Shown here one piece after another: positions 48,691 to 59,828 of a stretch of 64,000 nucleotides of DNA. The DNA is taken from positions 43,010,682-43,074,681 of the forward strand of contig NC_133104.1 of assembly GCF_022965805.1 (NCBI RefSeq), given 5' to 3'. The translations under genes were made by a program, and so were the position numbers. Under the pieces are notes generated by a model that saw only the letters and a list, made by a program, of their open reading frames with translations, did not search any database and was not told the DNA's origin. The stretch is from Primulina eburnea. Taxonomy: Eukaryota; Streptophyta; Magnoliopsida; Lamiales; Gesneriaceae. Numbering within the stretch: position 1 is the first letter of the stretch; each line of letters begins with the position of its first letter.

Positions 48691-49788
48691 TTGATGGGTA
48701 TGCATACAAGATTAACATATCAAAATAAGATTTTAAAAATAGAATTATTCATTAAAAAAAATTAAGTAAATTTTATAATTATAATTTCAACGCGCTCTTA
48801 GGCCTTTAGCAATATGATACCCGAAACGGCCCCCCTTAAATCTGACTTCGGACGAAGCCCCTAAAACCCGCGTCTTTTCTCACCCGAGCTGCTGGTATGC
48901 ATCTCACACCGGAGACACAAGCGGGACCGGGAAAGCTCAAAATCACGTAAACTGGTCAGTTTTTTCTTCATGTCCGCTTTTGCAAATCAGTTCCTTCGGT
49001 TGTTAGTAGACTTGTTTGTTATTTTTCAATTTGGCTCGTATTTTTGGGGTATGCTGTTTATTGGATAAATGCAATGGTTGGTATCTCAGTTGGGCGATTC
49101 CAGGGTTCTATTCAGGAGCATAGTACTTTAACTGAGTATCATATGTGCTACTTCTCTGCTAATTGTAGTTTTTTCTTGGCTTGCTGGCTCAAACATGTCT
49201 AATTAGGTTGTCTGGTAGAGATGGGTTTCTGAGTTGTCATATCTTACAATAGCTGGAACTGTTTTCAACTGCATCAAAGCTGTAGTAGGTTTATCTTTTA
49301 TAGTCGTAGATTATTCAAGAATTTTTCTGAAAAGCCAGTGCGCAATCGAGAATTAATAACTGATCCCAAATCCCCATGAGTTGAAGTGCCAAATGTTCTT
49401 TAAAAAACAGTTGCAGTTTGCTCCAGTTTGGACTTTGACGTAGTATTAGTTTTGAGAAAAGACGTCATTTCACAACTTCTCTTTTTTCATTTTTTAACTA
49501 ATCATCATTAGGAGATGTTTGCAACTATCTTCAAAAGCAAGGGTAGACCATTTTATTTTCACGTGGTATATGAGACTGAACATATCACAGGGTAAATGCA
49601 ATTCATATCATATGTGTTGAATTCCTTGATTATCTATGAGAATTTTTATTTTATGCTTGTGATTCACATTCACATTTTGTGTTGCTCATGCTAATTTGAA
49701 CAGCGTGTGCTTTTGTCGGGGTGCTGTTATCAGGGTTACTCTACATACTTTGCTTCATGCCTAGATCCTTTTTCACGAATCTTTCAAG
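48691..49788 (+). promoter_or_regulatory. NUP96 promoter and 5' UTR region
   Basis: A GC-richer stretch at 48820-48960 is the likely promoter and first untranslated exon. An acceptor before GGTTACTCTACATAC near 49733 suggests a 5' UTR intron. A short upstream ATG (ATGCCTAG) at 49758 lies before the true start. Confidence 0.35.
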
Positions 49789-52700
49789 ATGAGTAAGGAA
49801 ATTGATTTAAGAATGCTTAAGTCACTTCATGGTCCTCAGTCTCTGCACAAGAGAAGAAGAATTTCTGTGGACGGAGTGGATACTTTTCTCTCATGTCAGG
49901 TTTCTAGTCAAGTTAAAACTCCCTTACCAACACTGCGACACTCAGATTATTATACGAAACCTTGCTTAAGTGAGTTGGCTATTCAGGAGTTTACAAATCC
50001 AGGTTACTGTAGCAGAGTCATAGACTTTACTGTTGGAAAGGTTGGTTATGGATGGGTTAAATTTGTTGGGGAGACCGATATCAGATGTTTGGATCTAGAC
50101 CGCATCATCAAATTCAATAGATGCGAAGTTATTGTCTACGAAGATGAAAGTTCCAAGCCTGTGGTTGGTCAGGGCCTCAACAAGGAAGCTGAAGTAACTT
50201 TAATCCTGCGGCTAAAACCTTTGGATTATTTTACCAAGAGCCGAGTAAGAAAAATTGTGAGAATATTGAAGCACAAGACGGCAAGTCAAGGGGCACAATT
50301 TCTCTCATTTGATCACCTTAATGGTGAATGGAAATTCTTGGTAAAACATTTTAGCAGATTTGGTCTGAGTGAAGATGAAGAGGATATTGTGATGAACGAT
50401 GTGTCTCCGGAAGCTAAAGTTCCAACCGAAATGAATGGCTATGAGGATTCGGATGTTGATGAAGTGACTGCCTTAGAGGGTCCAACTCTGCTTTCACATT
50501 CTCTTCCTGCTCATCTCAGGCTTGACCCGGTTAGGATGAAAGAACTGAGAATGTTACTGTTTCCTGCTGAGGAAGGCGAGGCAGATGGTTTTAGTGGCAT
50601 GCAGTCAAGTGATAGTCCACCATGTGTTAAAGAACCATCAATGTCTCCATTACACCATTCTTCTTCAAAGACAGAGCGTAAGATGATTCCCCATTTGGTT
50701 CGCAAGACTCCATTAGCTCTAATAGAGTATAACCCTGGGAGTTTTAGTTCTAACTTCCAGGGTTCCATGTTGATGGCTCAACAGAATAAGGGTTTGCATC
50801 TTAAGGCGTCTACATCTGAAGGTTTTAAGCTGGATCTTAAACTTCACAAAACACCATTAGCTGGGAGTCATTCCCATATTATAGTTGATGCAGCATTGTT
50901 TATGGGTAGGTCATTTCGGGTAGGATGGGGACCCAATGGAGTCCTTGTTCATTCTGGTATGCCTGTTGGCAGTGCTAGTGCTCAATGTGAATTATCCTCT
51001 GTAATTAATATTCAAAAGGTTGCAATTGACAAAGTGATTAGAGATGAGAGCAATAAAGTGAAAAAGGAACTCATTGACCTTTGCTTTGACTCCCTCCTCA
51101 ATCTTCACAAGGAACTGAATCATGAAATAAAAAGAGTTGATCTGGGAACCTTTGACCTAAAGCTTCAAAAGCTTGTCTGTAACCGACTGACACTTCCAGA
51201 GATTTGTCGAAGTTACATAGAGATAATCGAGAAGCAATTAGAGGTGTCAAGTTTACCACCTCTTTCTCGTGTCCTATTCATGCACCAAGTAATGGTTTGG
51301 GAATTAGTAAAAGTCCTCTTTTCGTCGAGGAAAATGAGTGCAGAATTTAAGTCTCTTGAAGCCGATCACGAGGAAGATATGGTACCAGATGGGAGGCAAA
51401 ATTATCCTGAAGTTGACCTGGAAGCACTGCCACTTATGAGGCGGGCAGAGTTCAGCTATTGGATTCAAGAAAGTGTTTACCACCGTGTACAAGAGGATAT
51501 TAGTTCACTCGACGAGTCCAGTGATTTAGATCACATATTCTTGCTTCTTACTGGTCGGCAGCTGGATGCTGCCGTGGAGCTTGCCGCTTCTAGAGGGGAT
51601 GTAAGACTATCCTGTCTGTTGAGCCAGGCTGGTGGGTCCCCAGCAACTCGTTCAGATATTGCTCATCAGCTTGATATTTGGAGAAAAAATGGAATGGATT
51701 TTAATTTTTTTGAAGAGAATAGGGTAAGGCTTCTTGAATTGCTTGCTGGAAACATTCATGGAGCACTGCACGGTGTAAAAATTGACTGGAGAAGGTTCCT
51801 AGGACTGTTAATGTGGTATCAGTTTTCACCTGATATTTCATTACCTGTTGTTTTTAATACTTACCAGAAGCTTCTTAATGATGGAAATGCTCCATTTCCA
51901 GTTCCAGTTTATGTCGATGAAGGACCAATTGAAGAAGCTGGCAATTGGGAAATAGGTGAACATTTTGACCTTGCATATTATCTTATGCTTCTTCATGCTA
52001 GACAAGAAGACGATTTTGGTGCTCTAAAGACCATGTTCAGTGCCTTTGCCTCAACAAATGATCCACTTGATTATCACATGATTTGGCATCACCGCGCAGT
52101 TTTAGAAGCCATCGGAATTTTTAGTTCAAATGATCTCCATGTTCTCGACATGGGATTTGTTTCCCAGTTACTCTGTGCAGGGCAATGCCACTGGGCCATA
52201 TACGTGGTGCTTCATATGACACATCGTGAAGATTATCCTTATCTGCAAACTACTGTCATAAGGGAAATTCTCTTCCAGTACTGTCAAGTTTGGAGTGCAC
52301 AGGACTCACAATGGAGCTTCATTGAAGACCTAGGTGTTCCTTCTTCGTGGTTGCACGAAGCTTTGGTGAGTTGGTGTTTCTTGAACCAGTTTGAATATGT
52401 TCGTAGATTAATGGTTTTGCTTTGCCTTACTTGAAGCTCGACCAGTTTTACTAAAATTCGGTTCTTATTGATTGCCGGTACTGTTGAGATTGCATCATAT
52501 GCTCATGTTTTACTAGGAATATTGAATGAGTCAATTAAATGAAGGCCTCAGTTAAATAACTTTTTCCAAAAAAATACTTGCAATAGCTTGGGAGTGCTTC
52601 TTATTTACTTCCACTTGACGGTGGCAACTATCGAATTTTTTCTCATGGGTTTTCCTCTTCTTTCTTTTTACATGCAGGCCATATACTTCAGTTACAACGG

Positions 52701-53964
52701 TGACCTCATGAAGGCCTTGCATCATTTCATTGAATCCTCAAAATGGCAGAGAGCTCACTCCATTTTTTTTACTTCAGTCGTTCATTCGCTCTTTTTGTCA
52801 GGTAGAAAGTTGGCTGGTCCTTTTTCCTGATCTTCTCCACTGAGTCGAATTTGGTGTCCGTCATTGATCAGTTGGTTCTTTTGAATGGTTTTATGCCATG
52901 CGAGGTACTTCGTGGTTATGTATTCAAACAGGTGCTTAGTTTTGGATAGCTTTCATTAATCTGAGCTGAATTTACAACTGTTTGTTCTTTTTGTTTGGAA
53001 CTTTGATAATTGATATGCGTGCATAGCTACATTGTTCCCATTTATCTTCGTGATAATATTTGCGGGCTGATCTATGCAATTAGAAGAGGACATGGGATTC
53101 AATGCTTCTGCAATCTTACTGCATTTTACAGTGTGTCATTAATTTGGTTAAATGGCAAGTGGTAGAATTATATTACATTTCTTCAGAAACTAATATTTTT
53201 TGGATGCATGTTCTTTTAGGTTCGCGTTTAACTTCCACCAGATATATTACTCAAATAGTTTGTTCCTGATGATATGTCCATAGCAGATTACATAAAGCGA
53301 TTTTAATGTCATTGTCATGCAGCAAAACATTCGGAGATATGGAGGCTTGCAACTTCCATGGAGGACCACAAGTCAGAAATTGAAAACTGGGACCTTGGGG
53401 CCGGAATTTTTATTTCATTTTATGTCTTGAGAAGTTCATTGCAAGAAGACAGCAACACCATGATTGAACTGGTACAATCTTCTTTACTTTTTGTAGTTGC
53501 AGAATTAGTAATTCTCAGACTGAGATCATGTTGGTTATGAGGCTGATATTATGTTTACTGGTACCTATTAAGCTTTCAGATTTTCATGTGATAATATTTG
53601 CACATACTTGCATTCTTTTCCTGATTTTCCATTCTTAATTTGGCAGGGAACTCTTGAAAACAAGAATGATGACTGCAGGGATTTCATCGTCCGAATAAAC
53701 AAATGTTTGGATGTTTCGGGCAGCAAATTATCACTTGATGCAAGGTATTGATGTTTGAACTTTGTGGTTATTGATGTTTGAACTTTGCGTTAGAAGCATG
53801 CCATTGTGTCAAAATATTTCCTTTTCCTTCAATTCCATTGTTGTCACCCTATTATACACCAGTTCGTAGATTGTTTGAGGTTCCTAACAGAAATTTAGAT
53901 GACTGATGTGCGTGAATCTTCCAATCGACTAATTATACACACACACACACTTATATATAAATAC

Positions 53965-54018
<54 letters not shown>

Positions 54019-54654
54019 AGACCATTAAGTATGTGTATATATACGGGCCTTTTTTTTTTGTCATGTGAAATTATTACGTACATCAAGCTCGACCATGGCT
54101 GCTATAGTTTCTGATACTTTTGCACTACTTCACTGGTCACGAGCTTTTGATATTGCAGTCCTGTTATTCTTGAGGAGTTCTTGTTCTCTTTCGCTAAATT
54201 GCCGCGGTAAATGGCAACTCCTGCGGTTACCTTTTGCATCTCACCAAGTAGCTTTACTTCAGATCTCCTCGGCGTGATCTTTTGCTTTATAGATTTTTCT
54301 CTGGGCATATGAAACGTAATTTTGTTCTATCTCCTCTATAATTCAAAGTCCTTCGATTAAGCTGCATTTTTTTAAATATTCTTGGGCGAAAGCCGTCTAT
54401 TTGTCTGTCTCTGTTTCGGCAGCATACAAACAGCTAATATATTACCTTTACACCTCAGAGTAGTGTACTCAAAGATGGCAGAAGAAGTCTCCCGTCTTCT
54501 TCTTTCCGATAATGACGAAGGTTCATCAGGCGAGGTTCAGTTAAGCTGCTTCGACACGGTGTTTGCTGCACCAATGCCTGAAGATTTACGTTCGTACCGT
54601 TTGCAAGAAGCCGTTTCACTTTTCACATCATGTCTCTCGGAGATGGCGCAGTAA
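49789..54654 (+). CDS. NUP96: Nuclear pore complex protein NUP96 (MOS3/SAR3 type)
   Basis: Scaffold member of the NUP107-160 (Y) complex; in Arabidopsis it affects mRNA export, auxin response and immunity. Exons 49789-52365, 52678-52801, 53323-53471, 53647-53744, 54459-54654 give 1047 aa, like the Arabidopsis protein. Residues about 60-195 hold a Nup98-type autopeptidase fold (NPGYCSRVIDFTVGKVGYG, EVIVYEDESSKPVVG, GLNKEAEVTL) ending in VKHFSRFGL with an HFS cleavage-type motif at residues 187-189. An acidic linker follows (SEDEEDIVMN). The Nup96 helical domain spans the last 500 residues (ALPLMRRAEFSYWIQESV, QLDAAVELAASRGDVRLSCL). The start ATG is at 49789. Exon 1 is unusually long (859 codons). 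All introns GT-AG. Confidence 0.95.
53938..54016. repeat. (AC)n/(TA)n microsatellite in NUP96 intron 4
   Basis: A short ACACACAC run followed by about 22 TA units (53971-54016). Confidence 0.9.
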
Positions 54655-55383
54655 TCTTTTTTATTTCTTTTTTCCTTCCCATTCTCTGAATAATATTTGT
54701 GAGTAGGGAATGCGGTGATTGAAAGTGTGGCATATGGTGTTGTAAACACGCACAACCTTGGTATATCAGATTCAGAGGTGTCCATTAGTGGTCGGGAATT
54801 TCTTTTCACAGAGGAAGATTGGTGCCCTATCTGTATACTAGATTTGTCATCTTTAAAAATATTATAAATATGTTTCAGTTTTTACTACAAGGTTGTTTAT
54901 TTCCTTTTTAAGTCCAATGGCTTTTTAATATATAAATGAACCAGCCTCCATAATCTCTATTGAATTAGTTCACTAATATAAAATCTTTACAGGTACACTG
55001 GCAAGATCACAAATCATTCAAGAGCCTAGAATCTGAAATGCAAAATCTCGAATTAAACATTCAAATCATATTGTTTGTAATGAATTATCGAAAATCATAA
55101 GCAATCCAAAGCAATCCAATCTTCACGATTTCATATAAGTTTGGATTTGCAATTCTTTTGTTTTGTGAAGTGTGGAGCTCAATTTCATTTATTAAGTCAA
55201 CAAAAGTCATATCTGATTTAAAAATTGATTCAGATAAATTTTTTAATAAGTTTTGTTCATTAATTTTCAAATGTGAACTTTCATCAATCATTACTATTCC
55301 ACGTGCACATGTTGCATAAGTAAAAGAATGAACGATCTTAAACTCAATGTTGATGTATCTACAACTCTGAACTTAAACAGTTA
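54655..55383. other. NUP96 3' flank and spacer
   Basis: Probable 3' UTR to about 54900, then AT-rich DNA. Nothing else recognised. Confidence 0.5.
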
Positions 55384-55750
55384 TGATGTAGGAAGGGTAA
55401 TCAGATACTACTAAGGTAGATTGGTGTTGGCTTTTGGAAAGCAAATTAATCCACCTCTCTCAATTGTTCATGGTGAGATATTAACCATTCGAGAAAGGGC
55501 TTTTCGAGGTGTTGAAGTTGTCTCAGATTTTTTATTGATTGTGCAAGCAATCACATCTATTCAAGAGAATCTCGGATATGATGGAATGTGTGCGCATGAT
55601 ATCAGCAGCATATTGTCGAAACCGGAAATATCATATTTGTACCAATTGCTTATTTTACTTCTTCTACTCGTTCACCATTTGTTTGGTTGAATGAATATTT
55701 TCCTTATTGGTTAGTTAGACTTGTAATAGATGATTATCATTAATAAAATT
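55384..55750 (+). pseudogene. Second LINE-derived RNase H-like relic
   Basis: Reads DVGRVIRYY, stop, GRLVLAFGKQINPP, then the RNase H mid-domain (VHGEILTIRERA, VEVVSDFLLIVQAITSIQEN, DISSILSKPEISYLYQ) and, one frame over, SFTICLVE/WLNEYFPYWLVRLVIDDYH. This is the plant RVT_3 pattern from a different lineage than the one at 32700. It has an in-frame stop at 55411 and a frame change near 55640. An A-rich tail follows at 55765. Confidence 0.65.
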
Positions 55751-55819
55751 ACAAGTTTACAGTCAAAAAAATAAAAATTCGTGTATTTACTTTATTTTTT
55801 AATATCTTAAAATTGTTGG

Positions 55820-55820
<1 letters not shown>

Positions 55821-55877
<57 letters not shown>
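55821..55877. repeat. (TA)n microsatellite
   Basis: About 28 uninterrupted TA units. Confidence 0.95.
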
Positions 55878-55881
<4 letters not shown>

Positions 55882-56356
55882 CGTGAACATATATATATTT
55901 TCTTACACTTTCTTGTTGTTCTTATGTTCACGATTTTTATACTTGTCATACTATATTTATTTGTTTGGGGCTTTCTCATTACTTATACGAGATTGATGTT
56001 GTTCGCTGTTATTATTATGTGATTTTCATATTTTCGATTTAAGTATTTGGCTAACAAAAATATTAGATTGAAATTAAAATAAAGTAAATTGATAAGTGAA
56101 AAATGATACATTGTTTTTTATAATTCATAAGTTTTTACTAACCTGATTTTTTTAAAGTATTCGTCGAAATGAAAGATAAATGAGGGAGTGAGATTCTTTT
56201 AAGATTTTTTTTTTTGTCACACTGATGAATGAAAAATAAATTAAAATTTGTGGCGAAAATCCCTAATCTTGCCTGAACCCTAACGATGATAGTGTCACCC
56301 TGATTCTGAACACTAGTTCGATTTACTATTCTCCTCTCCCCCCTATATTTCTTTCT
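55878..56356 (+). promoter_or_regulatory. 5' flank of MAM33-like gene
   Basis: AT-rich, becoming less so after 56250, where the 5' UTR probably begins. No specific element assigned. Confidence 0.35.
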
Positions 56357-58449
56357 ATGTTAACTTCGTTAATGGCTCAAGGACTAATGAGAGGATTGCG
56401 AGCAGCGGCGAAAAATGTCGTGCAGCGGCAACGGTGGAAGCCCATGTGCAATGCTTTCAGAAATTCAACACGAAATTATGTCTCGGAAATGGAAAAATCC
56501 GCCTTTGAAGGCAAAATTCTCCGCCTGATTCACAAAGAAATCCATTACGCGCTCGAATATTCCCCTCCATCCCCGGTACCGCAGCAACTTTTGTATACAA
56601 CCATTGTTTATTTATTATTTTTTCGTTTTTGGCCTCATTTCAACTTCGTGTTACAGTATTACTTTTATGTTAATGATATATCCTGGACGCAGTCAGATTT
56701 TGATAAAATTTGGTTTTTTGAGATTTGGAAAAATTTGAGGATAAAATGGAAGGTAAACTGAAGCATTAAAGAATAATCGGTGGCTCCGACTAAATTCTTG
56801 GGTCCCCCCTATGAACAATTGCTTATATTTAAGTCGAGCATTTCTGAAGGTATCAGACTATCAGTACTATTTTTACACTCACAATTTTTTGTGTGCTGTA
56901 AAAATTTTCCCCTGCGGTGCAATTTGGTCAATTGCTTGTATTAAATATGATTATAGGCAGTAAAGATCCAACTCAGTTGGAAGTTCATAGTTGTGGTTTG
57001 ATATGTTATAATTTAATAGAGGAGGAGAAGAGGATGATTTGGGCTTCCAATCTGGCTTTTCGTTAAGGACATAACTGATTTTGTATTTGTAATAGTCTTG
57101 CAAATCTGGAAGAATAACAAATAATGTACACGAGAAATAGGAAACCAACTTCCCACTGAGCTGAAGATCAGCAATTTAGCATATCATGGAATTGTTGACA
57201 AAACAAACTCATAAATTTAATATGGATCCAGATTACTGAATCTAAACCTGAGGCCACCACTTTCCAGCATGTGTCAATTGCATGCCTCTGTTATTATTGG
57301 CAACATAACATGGGTTCGTCATTTTTTCCTTGGTCTCGGGTTGAAGTTGTTGGGAAAGGTGGGCAAGCAGGAAAGTTAACGGAATTTACTCGTTTGAAGG
57401 GAGCCGCAGTAGTTTAAAAAAAACATGATTTCGATCAAATAAACATTGACTTGTTGTATTATCTCAGCTGCATTTTTCTACATAACTATGTGCATGTGCT
57501 TTAAGGTACCAAATCCTTTGTGAAGATGATCTTATCGGATGCTTTATCATAAACAAGATTTAAATGACATTTTTATGGTAAAAAGTAAAAGAGCTTCTTA
57601 TTCTTATTCTTTTTCAAAGTTACAGAACAAAAGAATTATTTGCAGATACATGCGGACAGAAGTGAATTGCTACTTTTTAGTGCTATAAGTTTATTGGTTG
57701 AACCAGTTCACTTTTGTGGATCTCGTTGAGATTGTTTTTACTAGAAATTATATTTGATGTAGAGCTGAATTGGATGAACTGATTAAGCGTAGTAGAAAAC
57801 GATGGAATACCTAATTATGTGCTACAGCATATACCAGAATTCAATGTGTTCGAGGTTGATGAAAGGCCAGGGGAACAGTTCATTCGGTTAGTCAGGAGAT
57901 ATGGTGAGACTGAAGATGTCAAAGTTGAAGTGACTATGTTTGATGGATCTGTTCCAGTTAAAAAAGCTGGTGATTCGGACAATGAGGATGACATGAAGCT
58001 TCATATTACTTTAATTGTTGATATTTTCAAGAGGGGGAGCATCAATGTGTTGGAGTTTGTTTGTTCTGCATGGCCAGATAATATTGAAATTCGCAAAGTT
58101 TTCACTCGGGGGCTGGAGCGAACAAAGGACCTACCTTATTTGGGCCCTGATTTCAAGTATGCTCCTTTTGCTCAAAACCAGCAAAGCTTTGTTCATATTC
58201 CTTCATGAAAGAAGTTGTGAGTCGTCACTGTGTATTTATTATTCATTTGCATCACATTAATTCACTGTTGTGGTTTGCAGGGAATTGGATGATGAAATGC
58301 AGAATTCCTTATATGATTTCTTAGAAGCCAGGGGTGTCGATGACAATCTGGCTGTATTTCTGCATCGATACATGACCAATAAAGATAAAGTTGAGTACGT
58401 ACGTTGGATGGAAAAGGTCAACTCTTATTTCCAGAAATCTAGAACCTAG
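56357..58449 (+). CDS. MAM33/p32-family mitochondrial acidic protein, 3 exons
   Basis: Exons 56357-56575, 57828-58156, 58281-58449 give 238 aa. The N-terminus (MLTSLMAQGLMRGLRAAAKN, rich in Arg and lacking acids) is a mitochondrial targeting presequence; a second in-frame ATG lies at 56372. The MAM33/gC1qBP fold follows: EGKILRLIHKEIHYALEYSPP, then FNVFEVDERPGEQFIRLVRRYG, VEVTMFDGSVPVKKAGDSDNEDD (acidic loop), LHITLIVDIFKRG, CSAWPDNIEI, PYLGPDFKELDDEMQ, and FLEARGVDDNLAVFLHRYM to the stop after NSYFQKSRT. The family forms doughnut-shaped trimers in the matrix, linked to OXPHOS and ribosome assembly; the exact role here is inferred. Intron 1 is 1.25 kb; its acceptor was chosen to join SPP-SP to HIPEFNVF, as in relatives. 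Confidence 0.9.
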
Positions 58450-58749
58450 TAACTGATTCCCCCAAATAGCCTCTTGCTCTGAATTGGAGCTTCATGTTTG
58501 AGATCGAAGAGAAAAAGTTATGTGAAGTTGAAGTGGCGGACTTCTTACGTTTCTTAAAATCGGGCACATTAGCTTTTGTTCAGTGTTCGTAAGGCCCTAA
58601 TGTTCACTTTCTCCTATCTCGTTTTTCTGCCATCCAAAGTAGATCAATGTGTGGTGGTTCACATCTTCCTAAAACCTTGAATTTTGAGATTTCTAAAAGT
58701 CCTCTGAAACAGGATTTTTTTAGTTGAGCAGGTTATTCCTGGGTTTATC
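58450..58749. other. 3' flank of MAM33-like gene
   Basis: Probable 3' UTR. Nothing else recognised. Confidence 0.5.
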
Positions 58750-58876
58750 GATATTCACTACAAAAAATAATAATTTTAGCATTAAAAGTAATACTTTTTT
58801 CATGGATGACTCAAATAAGAGATCAATCTCACAAAAATACGATATGTGAAACTGTCTCACACAAATTTTTGTCATA
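58750..58876 (+). mobile_element. MITE family A, 5'-truncated copy
   Basis: Only the inner block and right end remain: TTTTAGCATTAAAAGTAATAC through CTCACACAAATTTTTGTC. Confidence 0.6.
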
Positions 58877-59015
58877 ATTTAATTATATCAACAAGCAGTT
58901 TTCACTTAATATATGTTATTGATATTCGGTCATTTTGGTCTACCTTTTTTCGACTTTTCAATAAAATCTGTAATCTGGTTGCTTTTATAAATTTTCATTT
59001 TTCGCAAAAGGTTAA

Positions 59016-59198
59016 GAGTAGGTCTCATGTGAGATCCGTCTCACGGATATCAATCTGTGAGACGGGTCAATCCTACTCATATTCACCACAAAAAGTAGTA
59101 TTTTTATCATAAAAAGCAATATTATTTCATAGATTACTCAAATAAAGATTCGTCTCACAAAATTTGACTCGTGAGATCGTCTCATATAAGTTTTTGCC
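59016..59198 (+). mobile_element. MITE family A, intact copy with 9-bp target duplication
   Basis: 183 bp, from GAGTAGGTCTCATGTGAGAT to CTCATATAAGTTTTTGCC, flanked by AAAGGTTAA at 59007-59015 and 59199-59207. Closest in sequence to the copy at 17358. Confidence 0.8.
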
Positions 59199-59207
59199 AA
59201 AGGTTAA

Positions 59208-59828
59208 AGCTTCCGTAATCAGATTTTTAATTTTTTTTTTATAAAAATAATCAGATATTTGTTTTGAGGAAAAGAAAAGAATCAGATGTTAATATAGAAA
59301 ATAGTAAAAAAATTTAAAATAAAAAAATTAAGTCGAATTGACAATTTTGATACACCTCTCGAGACAAGTTTTGCCAAACCTCAGGGGTAATTACGTCATT
59401 TGAGTCAAGAGTCTCAGAATTCGAGAGAACCGGAAAGTAGATGACAGTACTTGTTACTTTGGCTTTTGCATCGTTGATCACCATAATTTCATCCAAAAAG
59501 GAAAAAAATCCGCATCAACCACTCGGATTTCAAACCCTGAAAATTGTAGAAATTCATTAAATGGAGGAAAATCTGAGTAGATGCTTTGCATGCAAGAAAT
59601 TTTGTAAAGGATCCCTATTTTACTCAACCCCTTTATATATCATCACCATTTTGGCTGTGTCGAGTTTGCATTTTCTTAAATTAATTAATCTAAGGTGTGT
59701 TTTACATTTCATTTAGTGTTTTGAAGATGGGTTTTTGTGGGGATGCTGCTGTTTGGTGGAATTCTTGAATTTTACTTTGATTCTCAAGTCTCATCCTTTT
59801 TTTCTTGATTAAACAGGTGAACAGGCAA
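59208..59828 (+). promoter_or_regulatory. 5' flank of PDS5-like gene
   Basis: AT-rich, then a probable 5' UTR with a CAG acceptor at 59811-59813 just before the ATG at 59829. Nothing further assigned. Confidence 0.35.

Noticed and set aside
52802..52912. Open stretch after NUP96 exon 2 ending before a GTACTT donor
   Set aside because: Exon 2 joins exon 3 directly to give SAKHSEIWRLAT, as in Arabidopsis; the stretch is treated as intron.
55236..55291. Minus-strand frame 55085-55291
   Set aside because: AT-rich chance frame without similarity.
57792..57827. In-frame upstream extension of MAM33-like exon 2 (VENDGIPNYVLQ)
   Set aside because: It looks protein-like, but no acceptor joins it in phase to exon 1, and the CTACAG acceptor at 57827 gives the family's normal spacing.
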